Below, piece by piece: positions 27,128 through 35,321 of a stretch of DNA of 64,000 bases. Numbering within the stretch: position 1 is the first letter of the stretch; each line of letters begins with the position of its first letter. The position numbers and the translations under genes are program-made. The stretch is taken from contig NZ_QLKS01000001.1 of assembly GCF_003350005.1 (NCBI RefSeq), positions 1 to 64,000 on the forward strand, in the 5' to 3' direction. This stretch comes from Psychrobacter proteolyticus (GTDB lineage: Bacteria; Pseudomonadota; Gammaproteobacteria; Pseudomonadales; Moraxellaceae). The notes beneath the pieces were generated by a model, which saw nothing but the letters and a program-made list of their open reading frames with translations, was not told the origin of the DNA and searched no databases.

Positions 27128-27607
27128 ATGGAAGCTGCGCCTACATTCCCAGAAATACAAGAGATTGTCACAAACGATGACAATCACCCATTGCATGACT
27201 TTACCGTTATCTACCCTCAGCAAGTGGAATGGGGCGATATGGATACTTTTGGTCACGTTAACAACGTTGTCTATTACGAATATGCTCAAAACGCTCGTAT
27301 CTACTACAACAGGCGGCTTGGTTTATTTAACGAACAGACGTCTTCGGTGATGGCAGCCTCGTCATGTCGATACCTCAAATCGGTTGCTTATCCTGATGAG
27401 TTATGGATTGGCGTCAAGGTCAAAAAAATCGGTAATTCAAGTCTGATTCATGAATATACCTATTACAGTACGGTGCTTAAGACAGTCGTTGCAATCGGTG
27501 AGTCAGTGTTGGTATATCTCGATAAATTGAGTGGACAAAAAAAGCCTATCGATGAGTCGCAAAAAGTAGCGATTGCTGCTTTGGAAAATATCAATCAAGG
27601 GGCCTAA
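27128..27607 (+). CDS. Hot-dog acyl-CoA thioesterase (4HBT family)
   Basis: This 159-aa single hot-dog domain has the motif QVEWGDMDTFGHVNNVVYYEYAQNARIYY, with the catalytic Asp in GDMD and the HVNN helix of 4-hydroxybenzoyl-CoA/YbgC thioesterases. It probably releases CoA from dead-end or surplus acyl-CoA of the cluster. A good AGAGA ribosome site precedes the ATG. It lies between the ligase and the porin on the same strand. Confidence 0.87.
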   Translation: MEAAPTFPEIQEIVTNDDNHPLHDFTVIYPQQVEWGDMDTFGHVNNVVYYEYAQNARIYYNRRLGLFNEQTSSVMAASSCRYLKSVAYPDELWIGVKVKKIGNSSLIHEYTYYSTVLKTVVAIGESVLVYLDKLSGQKKPIDESQKVAIAALENINQGA

Positions 27608-27772
27608 AATCTAATTTATCGGTCAAATTATGATTGGGCTTTTTAATTAGAAAGTAGTTATTAAGTAGACGTTAATTTTCATCTAAAAGGATTATTTATT
27701 TTTATGGATTAAAGAAAACGTAGTAGCAATTGGGATTGATAAGGATATCAACATAAAACAGGGAATAGATGA

Positions 27773-28807
27773 ATGATGCTTTATATAAAAAGGCTATCTG
27801 TAGGTTTTGCTATGGTTGTAACATGCGTATCTGCACAAGCAATCGATCTTGTGACAACAGGCGACACGACTTTGAGTATCGGCGGTTACATCAAAGCAGA
27901 AGGTGCTTTTAACTCTCCTGATGAAGGCGAGTCGGAATTTAAGAGTAATTTACGCCAGTCTCGTATCAATGTTAAGACGACCAAGTCCGTAGATGATAAA
28001 AAACTCACGGGTTTTATTGAAGGTGATTTTTATGGCGATTACGCCAAGGGCGGCTCAAATCTGCGCTTGCGTCATGCTTATGTTCAGGTTGATGATTTGA
28101 CAGTGGGTAAGACTTGGAACGGTCAATTTTTGGCAGTGGCACCTCTGTCTACGGAGCAGCTTGATTTTTGGGGCACTGGTTTGGGCACGGCCTCTGGTGG
28201 CGGCTCTTATATTCGGCCAGATTTGACGTTGCACTATACTTATAAGGGACTGCGCTTTACGGCTCAAGACCCTGTTTATGATAATGCGAGCTTGCCTGAC
28301 ATGGTAGTAAGCTACAAAGATAAGATATCTAACTTTGACTATAACGTAGCTGTCACGGCTCGTGATGCTGAGAACGGAGATGGTTCCGATGTGGGTATCG
28401 GTGTTTCTTTAGCGGGCAAGCTGACATTGGGTAAAGATTCGCTCCATGCCAGTATATACAATGGTAAAGGCATGGGCGCCTATTCTGCCATCTGTGTTGG
28501 AGGACCACTAGTTATGAATGGCAGCGTAGACTGTGATGCTGAAGATGGGAAGCTCATCTCGCAAACTGGCTATAGCGTAGGGTATAAGCATCAATTTACC
28601 CAAAAGCTGCGCGGCAACTTGCGTTATGGTGAGGTAAATGTAGACGATGCGGCAGACACTTCTGCCAATGTAAAAAGCGCGAACCTTATTTATGAGTATC
28701 TACCAGATTTAGATTTGGGTGTTGAGTGGAGAAATCAGGATGTAACGACATTCCCATGGATGCCAGCAGGTCAGCAAATTGAAATAATGGCAAAATATGA
28801 TTTTTGA
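27773..28807 (+). CDS. DcaP-like outer membrane porin (beta-oxidation cluster)
   Basis: This 344-aa outer-membrane porin has a signal peptide ending SAQA and mature start IDLVTTGDTTLSIGGYIKAEGAF. It is colinear with the porin at 5632-6681 over its whole length, differing mainly in loops, and ends in KYDF. Starts at 27773 and 27776 are equally possible. DcaP of Acinetobacter carries dicarboxylates, and its location at the end of this cluster supports an acid substrate. A terminator follows at 28941. Confidence 0.85.
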   Translation: MMLYIKRLSVGFAMVVTCVSAQAIDLVTTGDTTLSIGGYIKAEGAFNSPDEGESEFKSNLRQSRINVKTTKSVDDKKLTGFIEGDFYGDYAKGGSNLRLRHAYVQVDDLTVGKTWNGQFLAVAPLSTEQLDFWGTGLGTASGGGSYIRPDLTLHYTYKGLRFTAQDPVYDNASLPDMVVSYKDKISNFDYNVAVTARDAENGDGSDVGIGVSLAGKLTLGKDSLHASIYNGKGMGAYSAICVGGPLVMNGSVDCDAEDGKLISQTGYSVGYKHQFTQKLRGNLRYGEVNVDDAADTSANVKSANLIYEYLPDLDLGVEWRNQDVTTFPWMPAGQQIEIMAKYDF

Positions 28808-28940
28808 ATAAGCTAGATTGATAGAGTATCATCATGCCATTTGTGATGCAGCATCTGTTGAGAATCCGCTTAGCCTAATATTTCAGTAGGCTTGCGAAAA
28901 TAGTGGTTAACAGCTCTTATTTAAATGTATTGTATTAAAA

Positions 28941-28980
28941 GAAATACCCCTTGAGTCTGACGTACATGGGGTGTTTCTTT
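28941..28980 (+). terminator. Terminator after porin
   Basis: GAAATACCCC pairs with GGGGTGTTTC (one G-T), followed by TTT. It closes the + strand cluster. Confidence 0.7.
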
Positions 28981-29045
28981 AGAGTAGAAGATAGGATTAA
29001 TCTTTATATGTAGCGGTAAAGCTGCTACTAAACAGGCAGTGCAGA

Positions 29046-30047
29046 CTATCCAAGTAACGGAAACTGATAGAAAATAGCATATATACAGGTCGCAATCAGT
29101 ACAACGCCAATACTAAGCAACATCATATATCTCTGAGGTGCTGACCATGCTATGTGCCAGTCTATTTTGCCTCTTGTGGTCAGCCATTCCATCACGCTAA
29201 TAGCAATTGTTAGCCATAATGCTCCTACCAAAAATCCACCCATGACATCACTGAGATAATGCTCATTTAGCACAATTCGGCTCAGTCCAATCAGCAAACA
29301 CAAAAAAATGGCCAGTGATAAAAAACGCACCTGATGGGCAAAATGGTTGCTAAAGCGAACCACCAAATAGGCAATGAAGCCATACAGTGCAATGCTGATG
29401 GTAGCGTGTCCACTGGGGAAAGAGTAGGTCTGTTCGTTTAATAAAATATCAATCGGCCGTGCTCGTTGAAATACTACCTTACTTAAAAAAGTAAAGGTGG
29501 TACTTCCTATAGTTGATAGTAGTAATCCAATTAAAAGATAAGGTTGGCGTACAACGGCGCAGATAATAGCTGTTAGCAGCACAATCAAGCAGGTGATCGG
29601 CGTAGAGCCTAAGCTGGTGATAAAAATAAACGCAGGTACAATGTTTGTCTCATGCAGTACACTCATATGTTGTGATACAAAGAGATCAGTGGTAACAATA
29701 GAGTCAGCCGTTACAACGTCTTCGACCAAACCTGCAAACAGTGCTAAAATGTAACCCACTACAAACATCGATAGTGTAAGCGTTAAGCCATGAAAATACT
29801 GGCGGCGAAAACGTTTTTCTAAAAAGCCAAAGAATGCTGGATGCTTTGCTCTAAAACGGATCAGCAGTGATTGTCGACACAAATATTGCCAAAGTCCCTC
29901 CGCATAAGGCAGCAGATACATTAGTACGTTTTTACCATAGCGAATTGTGAAGTGCTGTATTAGCCACAACAGTATCATAATGAAAACAATTACTGTACCT
30001 AAACTGAATAGTTGAGGATGATTTTCAATGAAGGCAATCATGGACAA
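29046..30047 (-). CDS. PAP2-family membrane phosphatase
   Basis: This 333-aa integral membrane protein contains the three acid-phosphatase motifs: KVVFQRARP (K-x6-RP), SFPSGHAT (PSGH) and SRIVLNEHYLSD (SR-x5-H-x3-D). It probably dephosphorylates phosphatidate, phosphatidylglycerophosphate or undecaprenyl pyrophosphate at the outer face of the inner membrane. About 80 extra N-terminal residues precede the core. The TTG at 30047 has AGGA 6 bases upstream; the ATG at 30041 is the alternative. Its neighbours give no pathway hint. Confidence 0.85.
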   Translation of the reverse strand: MSMIAFIENHPQLFSLGTVIVFIMILLWLIQHFTIRYGKNVLMYLLPYAEGLWQYLCRQSLLIRFRAKHPAFFGFLEKRFRRQYFHGLTLTLSMFVVGYILALFAGLVEDVVTADSIVTTDLFVSQHMSVLHETNIVPAFIFITSLGSTPITCLIVLLTAIICAVVRQPYLLIGLLLSTIGSTTFTFLSKVVFQRARPIDILLNEQTYSFPSGHATISIALYGFIAYLVVRFSNHFAHQVRFLSLAIFLCLLIGLSRIVLNEHYLSDVMGGFLVGALWLTIAISVMEWLTTRGKIDWHIAWSAPQRYMMLLSIGVVLIATCIYAIFYQFPLLG

Positions 30048-30368
30048 AATTATTCCTGTTTACGTATCTGATATTGCACCAAGTAATGTGCTGAATAGTA
30101 TTTAGTACAATTAGGCCGCTAGTACTGTATCAAACCTTATTAAGGCTATTGTCTGACTTTCTTTACGGTGTGTCGTTGTTTGAAGGTTTTACTTTGTTTG
30201 TTATTGTTTTGGCATAAGTATTAAATAGAGTATAAAAACAAGATGATCACTAACTATTAACGCTGCTACATTTTGGCAAATAAAGCGATCTCAATATGGA
30301 GCGGGTTAAGGTCACGTATACGATTTTAGATCATGCGTTAGAAGGTAGAGCTTTAACCATTTGGTTTT
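30048..30368. other. Intergenic region with no assigned feature
   Basis: These 321 AT-rich bases between two - strand genes should hold the PAP2 promoter. I see no RNA gene, no dyad beyond background and no credible coding sequence. Confidence 0.4.
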
Positions 30369-31268
30369 TTAAGAACAGCCCTCGACCAGATAAATCGCTT
30401 CTGGAATGCCAATATCAATCCTCTCTACCTCACCTTGTAGCGCGCTTTTGTCATCAGCGCTCCATTCCTTCTCAGACACACTGTTGCTGTTGAGCTTTTT
30501 CCCGCCTTTGAAGTGATACTTAATCTGTAGAGGTAGTGTCTCACCCTGATTATCCAGCTTGATTTTTTTCTCTGTTAGCGGTGCGTCTGATTGATAGCCA
30601 TCAACGACCTCAAAATTGACGTTTGCAATCAGGTTGTAATAGTCACCATCTACGGCATATTTATCAATAGTATAATGGAGATTTTCATGATGTGCGCTCA
30701 TCACCTCTGCCGCAGTGTCACCAACATGGATACCAGTGTAAAACGGTGTATTGGCATCTTGAATACGGATCAGCGCCACCTTACCGTCGATAATCTGATA
30801 CAGAACAGCGGTTCTTTTGTCAGTTGCTTGGTCTATACCACGCTCATTTATAGCGCTCACATAGTAGCATTGCTCATTGTCACTGTTGCCTTTATTCAAC
30901 CCAAAATCTGTTAATACCTTAGGAGTGATTGCTTGTCCAAAGTCTAGACCTTGATAGCCTGTAGTGCTTACAGTTTGATTATCAGGCATGATGGCGGCGG
31001 AAGTGCTTTCTTTTTCTGCTATTGGGTTATTTGTCTCAGTTCCATCCAAGTCAATGGTTTCAGTGCTATCGCTGCCGTTACTTGATAGGTTTGTATTTAT
31101 TTTTAAATTATCGTCAGAGCGAGTGGCTCCGTTATCATCGATAGACGTTTGCGGTGAGTCGCAGCCTACGAGCAATTGCATACTGCCCATAAGACAAGCC
31201 GCTATCAATAGCAGTTTTATTTTTGTAGGTAATAAGGCATGGGGCAAACGCTGATGAGAATGGAACAT
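30369..31268 (-). CDS. Uncharacterised lipoprotein
   Basis: This 299-aa protein has a lipobox signal peptide (KLLLIAACLMGSMQLLVGC, Cys at about 36), so it is a membrane-anchored periplasmic or outer-membrane lipoprotein. A low-complexity Ser/Thr/Asn/Asp linker (about 40-95) is followed by a folded region starting TGYQGLDFGQAITPKVLTDFGL, with ISAINERG-type and GIHVGDTAAEVMSAH segments typical of small ligand- or lectin-like domains. I do not recognise the family. The start has AGGAG 7 bases upstream. No operon partner is evident. Confidence 0.7.
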   Translation of the reverse strand: MFHSHQRLPHALLPTKIKLLLIAACLMGSMQLLVGCDSPQTSIDDNGATRSDDNLKINTNLSSNGSDSTETIDLDGTETNNPIAEKESTSAAIMPDNQTVSTTGYQGLDFGQAITPKVLTDFGLNKGNSDNEQCYYVSAINERGIDQATDKRTAVLYQIIDGKVALIRIQDANTPFYTGIHVGDTAAEVMSAHHENLHYTIDKYAVDGDYYNLIANVNFEVVDGYQSDAPLTEKKIKLDNQGETLPLQIKYHFKGGKKLNSNSVSEKEWSADDKSALQGEVERIDIGIPEAIYLVEGCS

Positions 31269-31432
31269 GATATACTCCTAGAAGTAGCAGAGATACGCGA
31301 TATATAACACACGCTGTCAGCATAGCATTAATAGCAGTTTCGGGTGAAAGTGGGTAGGGCGTTTTAGTATATACAGCCTATTGTTATATTATTTGCCAAT
31401 CCGTAATTTCGGATGAATGCTAAGTCTAATCT

Positions 31433-31470
31433 AACCCTTTTAAGCATTACCTATCGCTTAAAGGGTTTTT
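31433..31470 (+). terminator. Hairpin with T run, + orientation
   Basis: AACCCTTTTAAGC pairs with GCTTAAAGGGTT (one unpaired base), followed by TTTT. No + strand gene ends here; it may be a leftover or act with the neighbouring hairpin. Confidence 0.55.
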
Positions 31471-31491
31471 TATGTGCTGACCATTGAACAG

Positions 31492-31526
31492 AAAAGCCAA
31501 AAATACCTATATTTTTGGCTTTTTAA
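31492..31526. terminator. Bidirectional terminator after the TonB receptor
   Basis: AAAAGCCAAAAATA and its perfect complement TATTTTTGGCTTTT form a 14-bp stem; read on the - strand it follows the receptor stop at 31563 and ends in T-rich sequence. Confidence 0.8.
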
Positions 31527-31562
31527 TGAGAGGATGTTTAGTGATAAAACGCGGGTCTTTAA

Positions 31563-33851
31563 TTAAAATTTATAATTGACGCCCATATAAAATGACCGCC
31601 CTGCACCAGCGACGGCAGTGCCCCAATTAGAGTTACCATCCAACTCACCATTTATAGACATGGTTTTGCCTTGACCCATGTAGGCACCGCCTAATGGTAA
31701 TGCATAGTTTTTATCCAATACATTATCGATGCCTGCCTCAACACTGACAGTGTTCCATTTATAGCCAGTGCTTAGGTTCAGCAGTCCATAGCCAGACGTT
31801 TCAATCTCATGACGCGGTGTCGATACCTTGCTTTTAGCAGACACGGCAACCGCTTCGACTTGATTTATCCATCCATTGTTTTCATGGTTAAGTGCGATGC
31901 TGCCATTGAGTGGCATGATATTGTATAGGTGAGAGCCAGTGTCTTTATTTTTACCATTGGTGTAGCTGAGTGATCCTGAAACACCCCAGTAACCCCACGC
32001 ATTAGTTACCAAGTCACGGTCTGCTGTGATATCTAGTCCATATATTTCGGCATCTTGGTTGGTATAACGCATCACATTGTATTGGTTGGTCGTTTGAGTA
32101 GTGGCGACAGCATTGTTTGCTGAATCCCATTGTACAGCATCAACATAATCATCTATATGTGAATAGTAAGGCGTCGCCTTAACTCCCCAACTACCATCAT
32201 CACCGCGCCAATCAAACGTCATGGATAAGATGTTAGACTTTTCTGGAGTTAGGCTAGGGTCACCAAAGTAGCCGTTACCGTCACCAACAGTATTGTTCAT
32301 AATGGCAGCCATCGGCCATGATGACCAAGTATAGCGTTCATAAAGGCTTGGCGTACGCTCTTTGTGTGTGGCACCTAGTTCTATAGAACGTCGGGTGTCG
32401 ATGTCATAACGTGCAATTGCGGTCACATCGATATTATCGTCAGTAGTACTACGGTCACTGGCATTAAAAATAGCACTGTCTCGGCCTTGATAGGTCATCA
32501 TCATAGCGTTGTAACCACTGACTTCATTAGCACTAGTACGCACGTTTTCGTAGCGTGCTCCCAGCTGCGTGGTCCATTTTGGCGCTATTTTCTTTTCCCA
32601 CTCGCTATAGACCCCAAGCCTTTTGCGTTCACCATTATTGATGTTTTGGAATTCATTTGGTGACATCATCATGGTACCAGAGGCTGGCCATAAATCGTCT
32701 AGGCTGTAGTCTTGATATTCAGCACCTACTGTTAATGTCGCTTTGTTGTTTAAATCGATAGTGGCTTTAAGGTTGGTGCCAATGGTTTTGCTATTGGTAT
32801 ACATGGGCATGCCAGCAGCAGTACCATACAAGAATTGTTTATCATCACCAAAGTTCATATAGTGATCGACGTCTTCGTGATAGGCCTGTGCTTCTAATTG
32901 TCCCCAATTGAGATCACCTGTATAACGTAAGTTTGATCGATCTAGTTGATTATCTAACATGTCCATGCGCTGGTTTGGATACCGCTCTTCTGGCACCCGT
33001 TGCCATAAATAAGCACCTTGTAGTAGATGATGGCCATTTTTATAAGCAATATCTAAAGATTGGTTTTTGCTCGTAAAGGCAGTTGAACCTACTTCATTTT
33101 TAGGTAAGTTTTTACCTGCATTGCCTGTGGCTGTGTAGGATTTAAAGTCACCACCAGCCTCGTAGTTATCTGATTTTGCATAGCTACCTTGGTAGCTGAG
33201 GCTCAACGTATCATTCGCGATCGTGGTCTCAATATTTTCCCCATAACCATCACCATTGCTACGATAAAATGCACCAATTTCGCCTGATGTAACGATGGTA
33301 CTGTCTTCTGAAAATGTTGGCTCTGCGGACTCAACGACAATGGTGCCGCCAATGCTATTACCACCAACACTAACAGGAGTGACACCTGCATAGACGGTAG
33401 TTTTGGCTACAGAGCTAGGTGCAATATAGGATAGGGGAGTGTTCATGCTGTTTGGACAAGATGCAATAGAATCAACGCCATCTACCAATACGCGCAAACG
33501 ATTATCAGCCAATCCCCTAATAATCGGTAAGCTTGAGATACCGCCCGCACTCTGAACATTCAAGCTGGGAATTTTTGTCAATATAGTCGCCGTGTCACTG
33601 CTTACTAATTGCTTGCTAGCCATATGGCTCTGACTAAAAGTTGCCGTTCCAAGCATACTTGCATTAGCAAGTTTATCTGTTGAATCTGCATAAACGGTTA
33701 TCGTTGGTAGTTCGGTATGCGGAGTATCGGTAGTATGCTCGTGATCATCTATGATTGTTACATCAGCATAAGCGCTACTAATTTGAAACAAGGCAAGTGC
33801 CAACACACTTAGCTTTAAGGTAGGTACAGCGTTCATTGATTGGTATGACAT
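31563..33851 (-). CDS. oprC: TonB-dependent copper receptor (OprC/NosA family)
   Basis: This 762-aa outer-membrane barrel has a plug domain (about 48-180: LPTITVYADS, PIIRGLADNRLRVLVDGVDSIASCPN) and a C-terminal YKF end. It takes up copper using TonB energy. The OprC copper-site pattern is visible: Cys132-x3-Met136 in SCPNSM and His330-x-Met332 in DHYMNF. A His-rich mature N-terminus (DDHEHTTDTPH) may also hold metal. The start has AGGAAAC 8 bases upstream. It adjoins a small Cys/His protein, CueR and the CopA ATPase, which supports copper rather than zinc. In Pseudomonas OprC is repressed by copper; no operator was identified here. Confidence 0.87.
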   Translation of the reverse strand: MSYQSMNAVPTLKLSVLALALFQISSAYADVTIIDDHEHTTDTPHTELPTITVYADSTDKLANASMLGTATFSQSHMASKQLVSSDTATILTKIPSLNVQSAGGISSLPIIRGLADNRLRVLVDGVDSIASCPNSMNTPLSYIAPSSVAKTTVYAGVTPVSVGGNSIGGTIVVESAEPTFSEDSTIVTSGEIGAFYRSNGDGYGENIETTIANDTLSLSYQGSYAKSDNYEAGGDFKSYTATGNAGKNLPKNEVGSTAFTSKNQSLDIAYKNGHHLLQGAYLWQRVPEERYPNQRMDMLDNQLDRSNLRYTGDLNWGQLEAQAYHEDVDHYMNFGDDKQFLYGTAAGMPMYTNSKTIGTNLKATIDLNNKATLTVGAEYQDYSLDDLWPASGTMMMSPNEFQNINNGERKRLGVYSEWEKKIAPKWTTQLGARYENVRTSANEVSGYNAMMMTYQGRDSAIFNASDRSTTDDNIDVTAIARYDIDTRRSIELGATHKERTPSLYERYTWSSWPMAAIMNNTVGDGNGYFGDPSLTPEKSNILSMTFDWRGDDGSWGVKATPYYSHIDDYVDAVQWDSANNAVATTQTTNQYNVMRYTNQDAEIYGLDITADRDLVTNAWGYWGVSGSLSYTNGKNKDTGSHLYNIMPLNGSIALNHENNGWINQVEAVAVSAKSKVSTPRHEIETSGYGLLNLSTGYKWNTVSVEAGIDNVLDKNYALPLGGAYMGQGKTMSINGELDGNSNWGTAVAGAGRSFYMGVNYKF

Positions 33852-34109
33852 ATTGTGTTTCCTGAAAACTTATAAATACGTGATAAAAGGGAATGTATTT
33901 TTATTATCGACACCGCCATATATTTCATTGTTCCACTTAACATTTGCCTCTATCGCATGTTGGTACATAGCCAGGCTTTTAGCTTATGCATAGCTCGTAT
34001 AACAAGCTGATAAAAGCTTTTGTATTGAATGCAGAAAAACATGTTGTATGACTTGGTGTCATCAACATCTATAAGGCATTAGAGATTAGACTCTATTAAT
34101 GGTGACCGA

Positions 34110-34736
34110 TTAAATAGTCAGGAAGGAGGGCGGAGCACGTAGGAATGGTCGTAAAAATCTCGATACCTGGTAGGTGTCTGCACCAATCCATCGCTTTGTG
34201 ATCACAGTAGCGAACACGATAGGAATCAGAGCAAGTGGATCTAGAACGGTTGGTGTAATGACAGCTGACATAGCTGTACAGATATCACAACTATTATGCT
34301 GTTTGGCACCATCATCTTGGTTCAGTAGCTGATCTGCGAGATCTAATGCTGGCGTGTTTGAGCTATTGGCAGCACCAGTAACTGTCGGTGCGTGTACCGT
34401 AGATGATATGCTTAGATGATGCTGTGTGGTTGAGTGATGATTATTAGAGGCTGATACGATAGGCGCAAGCTCAATACAAATACCGTGACCTAAGCTAGCC
34501 TCATCATCCCAAAGCGGGGTCAGCAATGGTGTGATGTGCATCAACCATGCAACGCATGCTAATAGCATACCTGCACACATTATTGCTGGTGATAGCAATG
34601 AATAGCGCCGTGCAAGATTAAGATGCTTTGAGATCATTAGATAGCTATCGCATAAGTCTTGCACGGGAGACATTGATATAAATCGAATAGATATTGATAC
34701 GTTATGATAAGTTAATTTAACAAAACTTATTAACAA
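34110..34736 (-). CDS. DUF2946-like small membrane protein, copper locus
   Basis: This protein of up to 208 aa has one hydrophobic segment (about 45-65, LLSPAIMCAGMLLACVAWLMHITPLL), a CDIC motif at about 150 in HNSCDICTAMSAV, a second hydrophobic stretch, and the terminal FLRPFLRAPPSFLTI that resembles the R-G/A-P-P end of DUF2946 proteins. Those proteins commonly sit beside TonB copper receptors, as here. Starts at 34736, 34673 or 34637 are possible and none has a strong ribosome site. Periplasmic metal handling is inferred from the CxxC, the His-rich stretch (NNHHSTTQHHLS) and the neighbours. Confidence 0.6.
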   Translation of the reverse strand: MLISFVKLTYHNVSISIRFISMSPVQDLCDSYLMISKHLNLARRYSLLSPAIMCAGMLLACVAWLMHITPLLTPLWDDEASLGHGICIELAPIVSASNNHHSTTQHHLSISSTVHAPTVTGAANSSNTPALDLADQLLNQDDGAKQHNSCDICTAMSAVITPTVLDPLALIPIVFATVITKRWIGADTYQVSRFLRPFLRAPPSFLTI

Positions 34737-34834
34737 TACTATTGTAAATGAATTGACTCACCTCATACAAGGAGCATGTTCTCAAAACTATGTAAAAATA
34801 TATAATATGTAGTGGTATATCTAATGTGTTTACT

Positions 34835-35227
34835 TTATTGAGCTTGCCCAAGATCGTCTAAAATAGCGCACTCTGCATTATCATCACCTGCACAATGATC
34901 AAAAGAGTTCTGTAGCGAGTCGACCATCTCTTGCAATTGAGCTATTTTTTGATTGAGCGTTTCGATGTGTTCCTGTGTCAATTGCTTAACATCCGCGCTA
35001 TGACGATTGGTGTTTTTGCGCAGATACAGTAATTCTTTCATTTGCTTGGATGAGAACCCTAAGTCACGAGAATGTCTCAAAAAGCATAAGTCGTCGATAT
35101 CGTCTTTAGAATACAAGCGATACCCTGAGTTCGAACGATTTACTGTTTCTAGCAAGCCAATCTGCTCATAGTAGCGAATCATTTTGGTAGAGATACCTGA
35201 TTGCTTTGATGCTTGACCAATATTCAT
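34835..35227 (-). CDS. cueR: CueR-type copper-responsive MerR regulator
   Basis: This 130-aa regulator has the MerR winged helix (MNIGQASKQSGISTKMIRYYEQIGLL), a long dimerisation helix, and a C-terminal CAGDDNAEC with the Cys-x7-Cys spacing that binds Cu(I) in CueR. It activates genes with 19-bp spaced promoters by DNA distortion; such a promoter stands before the CopA ATPase (37868-37898). An AGGAGG-like site precedes the ATG. It follows copA on the same strand after a hairpin, so partial read-through or its own promoter is possible. Confidence 0.9.
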   Translation of the reverse strand: MNIGQASKQSGISTKMIRYYEQIGLLETVNRSNSGYRLYSKDDIDDLCFLRHSRDLGFSSKQMKELLYLRKNTNRHSADVKQLTQEHIETLNQKIAQLQEMVDSLQNSFDHCAGDDNAECAILDDLGQAQ

Positions 35228-35266
35228 ATTTATCCTCCTAACTCAAAAAGAGACTTAAATAACAAA

Positions 35267-35292
35267 AGGGTTTAACCATTAATGTTTAAACC
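35267..35292 (-). terminator. Hairpin between copA and cueR
   Basis: GGGTTTAAAC and GTTAAACCC pair (one mismatch/bulge) and on the - strand are followed by TTTTGTTATTT. It is a likely partial terminator after copA. Confidence 0.6.
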
Positions 35293-35321
35293 CTATATGG
35301 ATATCCTTTACGATTCTATAT

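Noticed and set aside
30296..30493. 65-aa + strand frame overlapping the lipoprotein gene
   Set aside because: It overlaps the coding end of a well-supported - strand lipoprotein and has no ribosome site.
34040..34065. TGAC-N5-GTCA dyad upstream of the OprC-type receptor
   Set aside because: The spacing differs by one from the two CopR-type boxes and no promoter elements align with it, so it is not called as a site.
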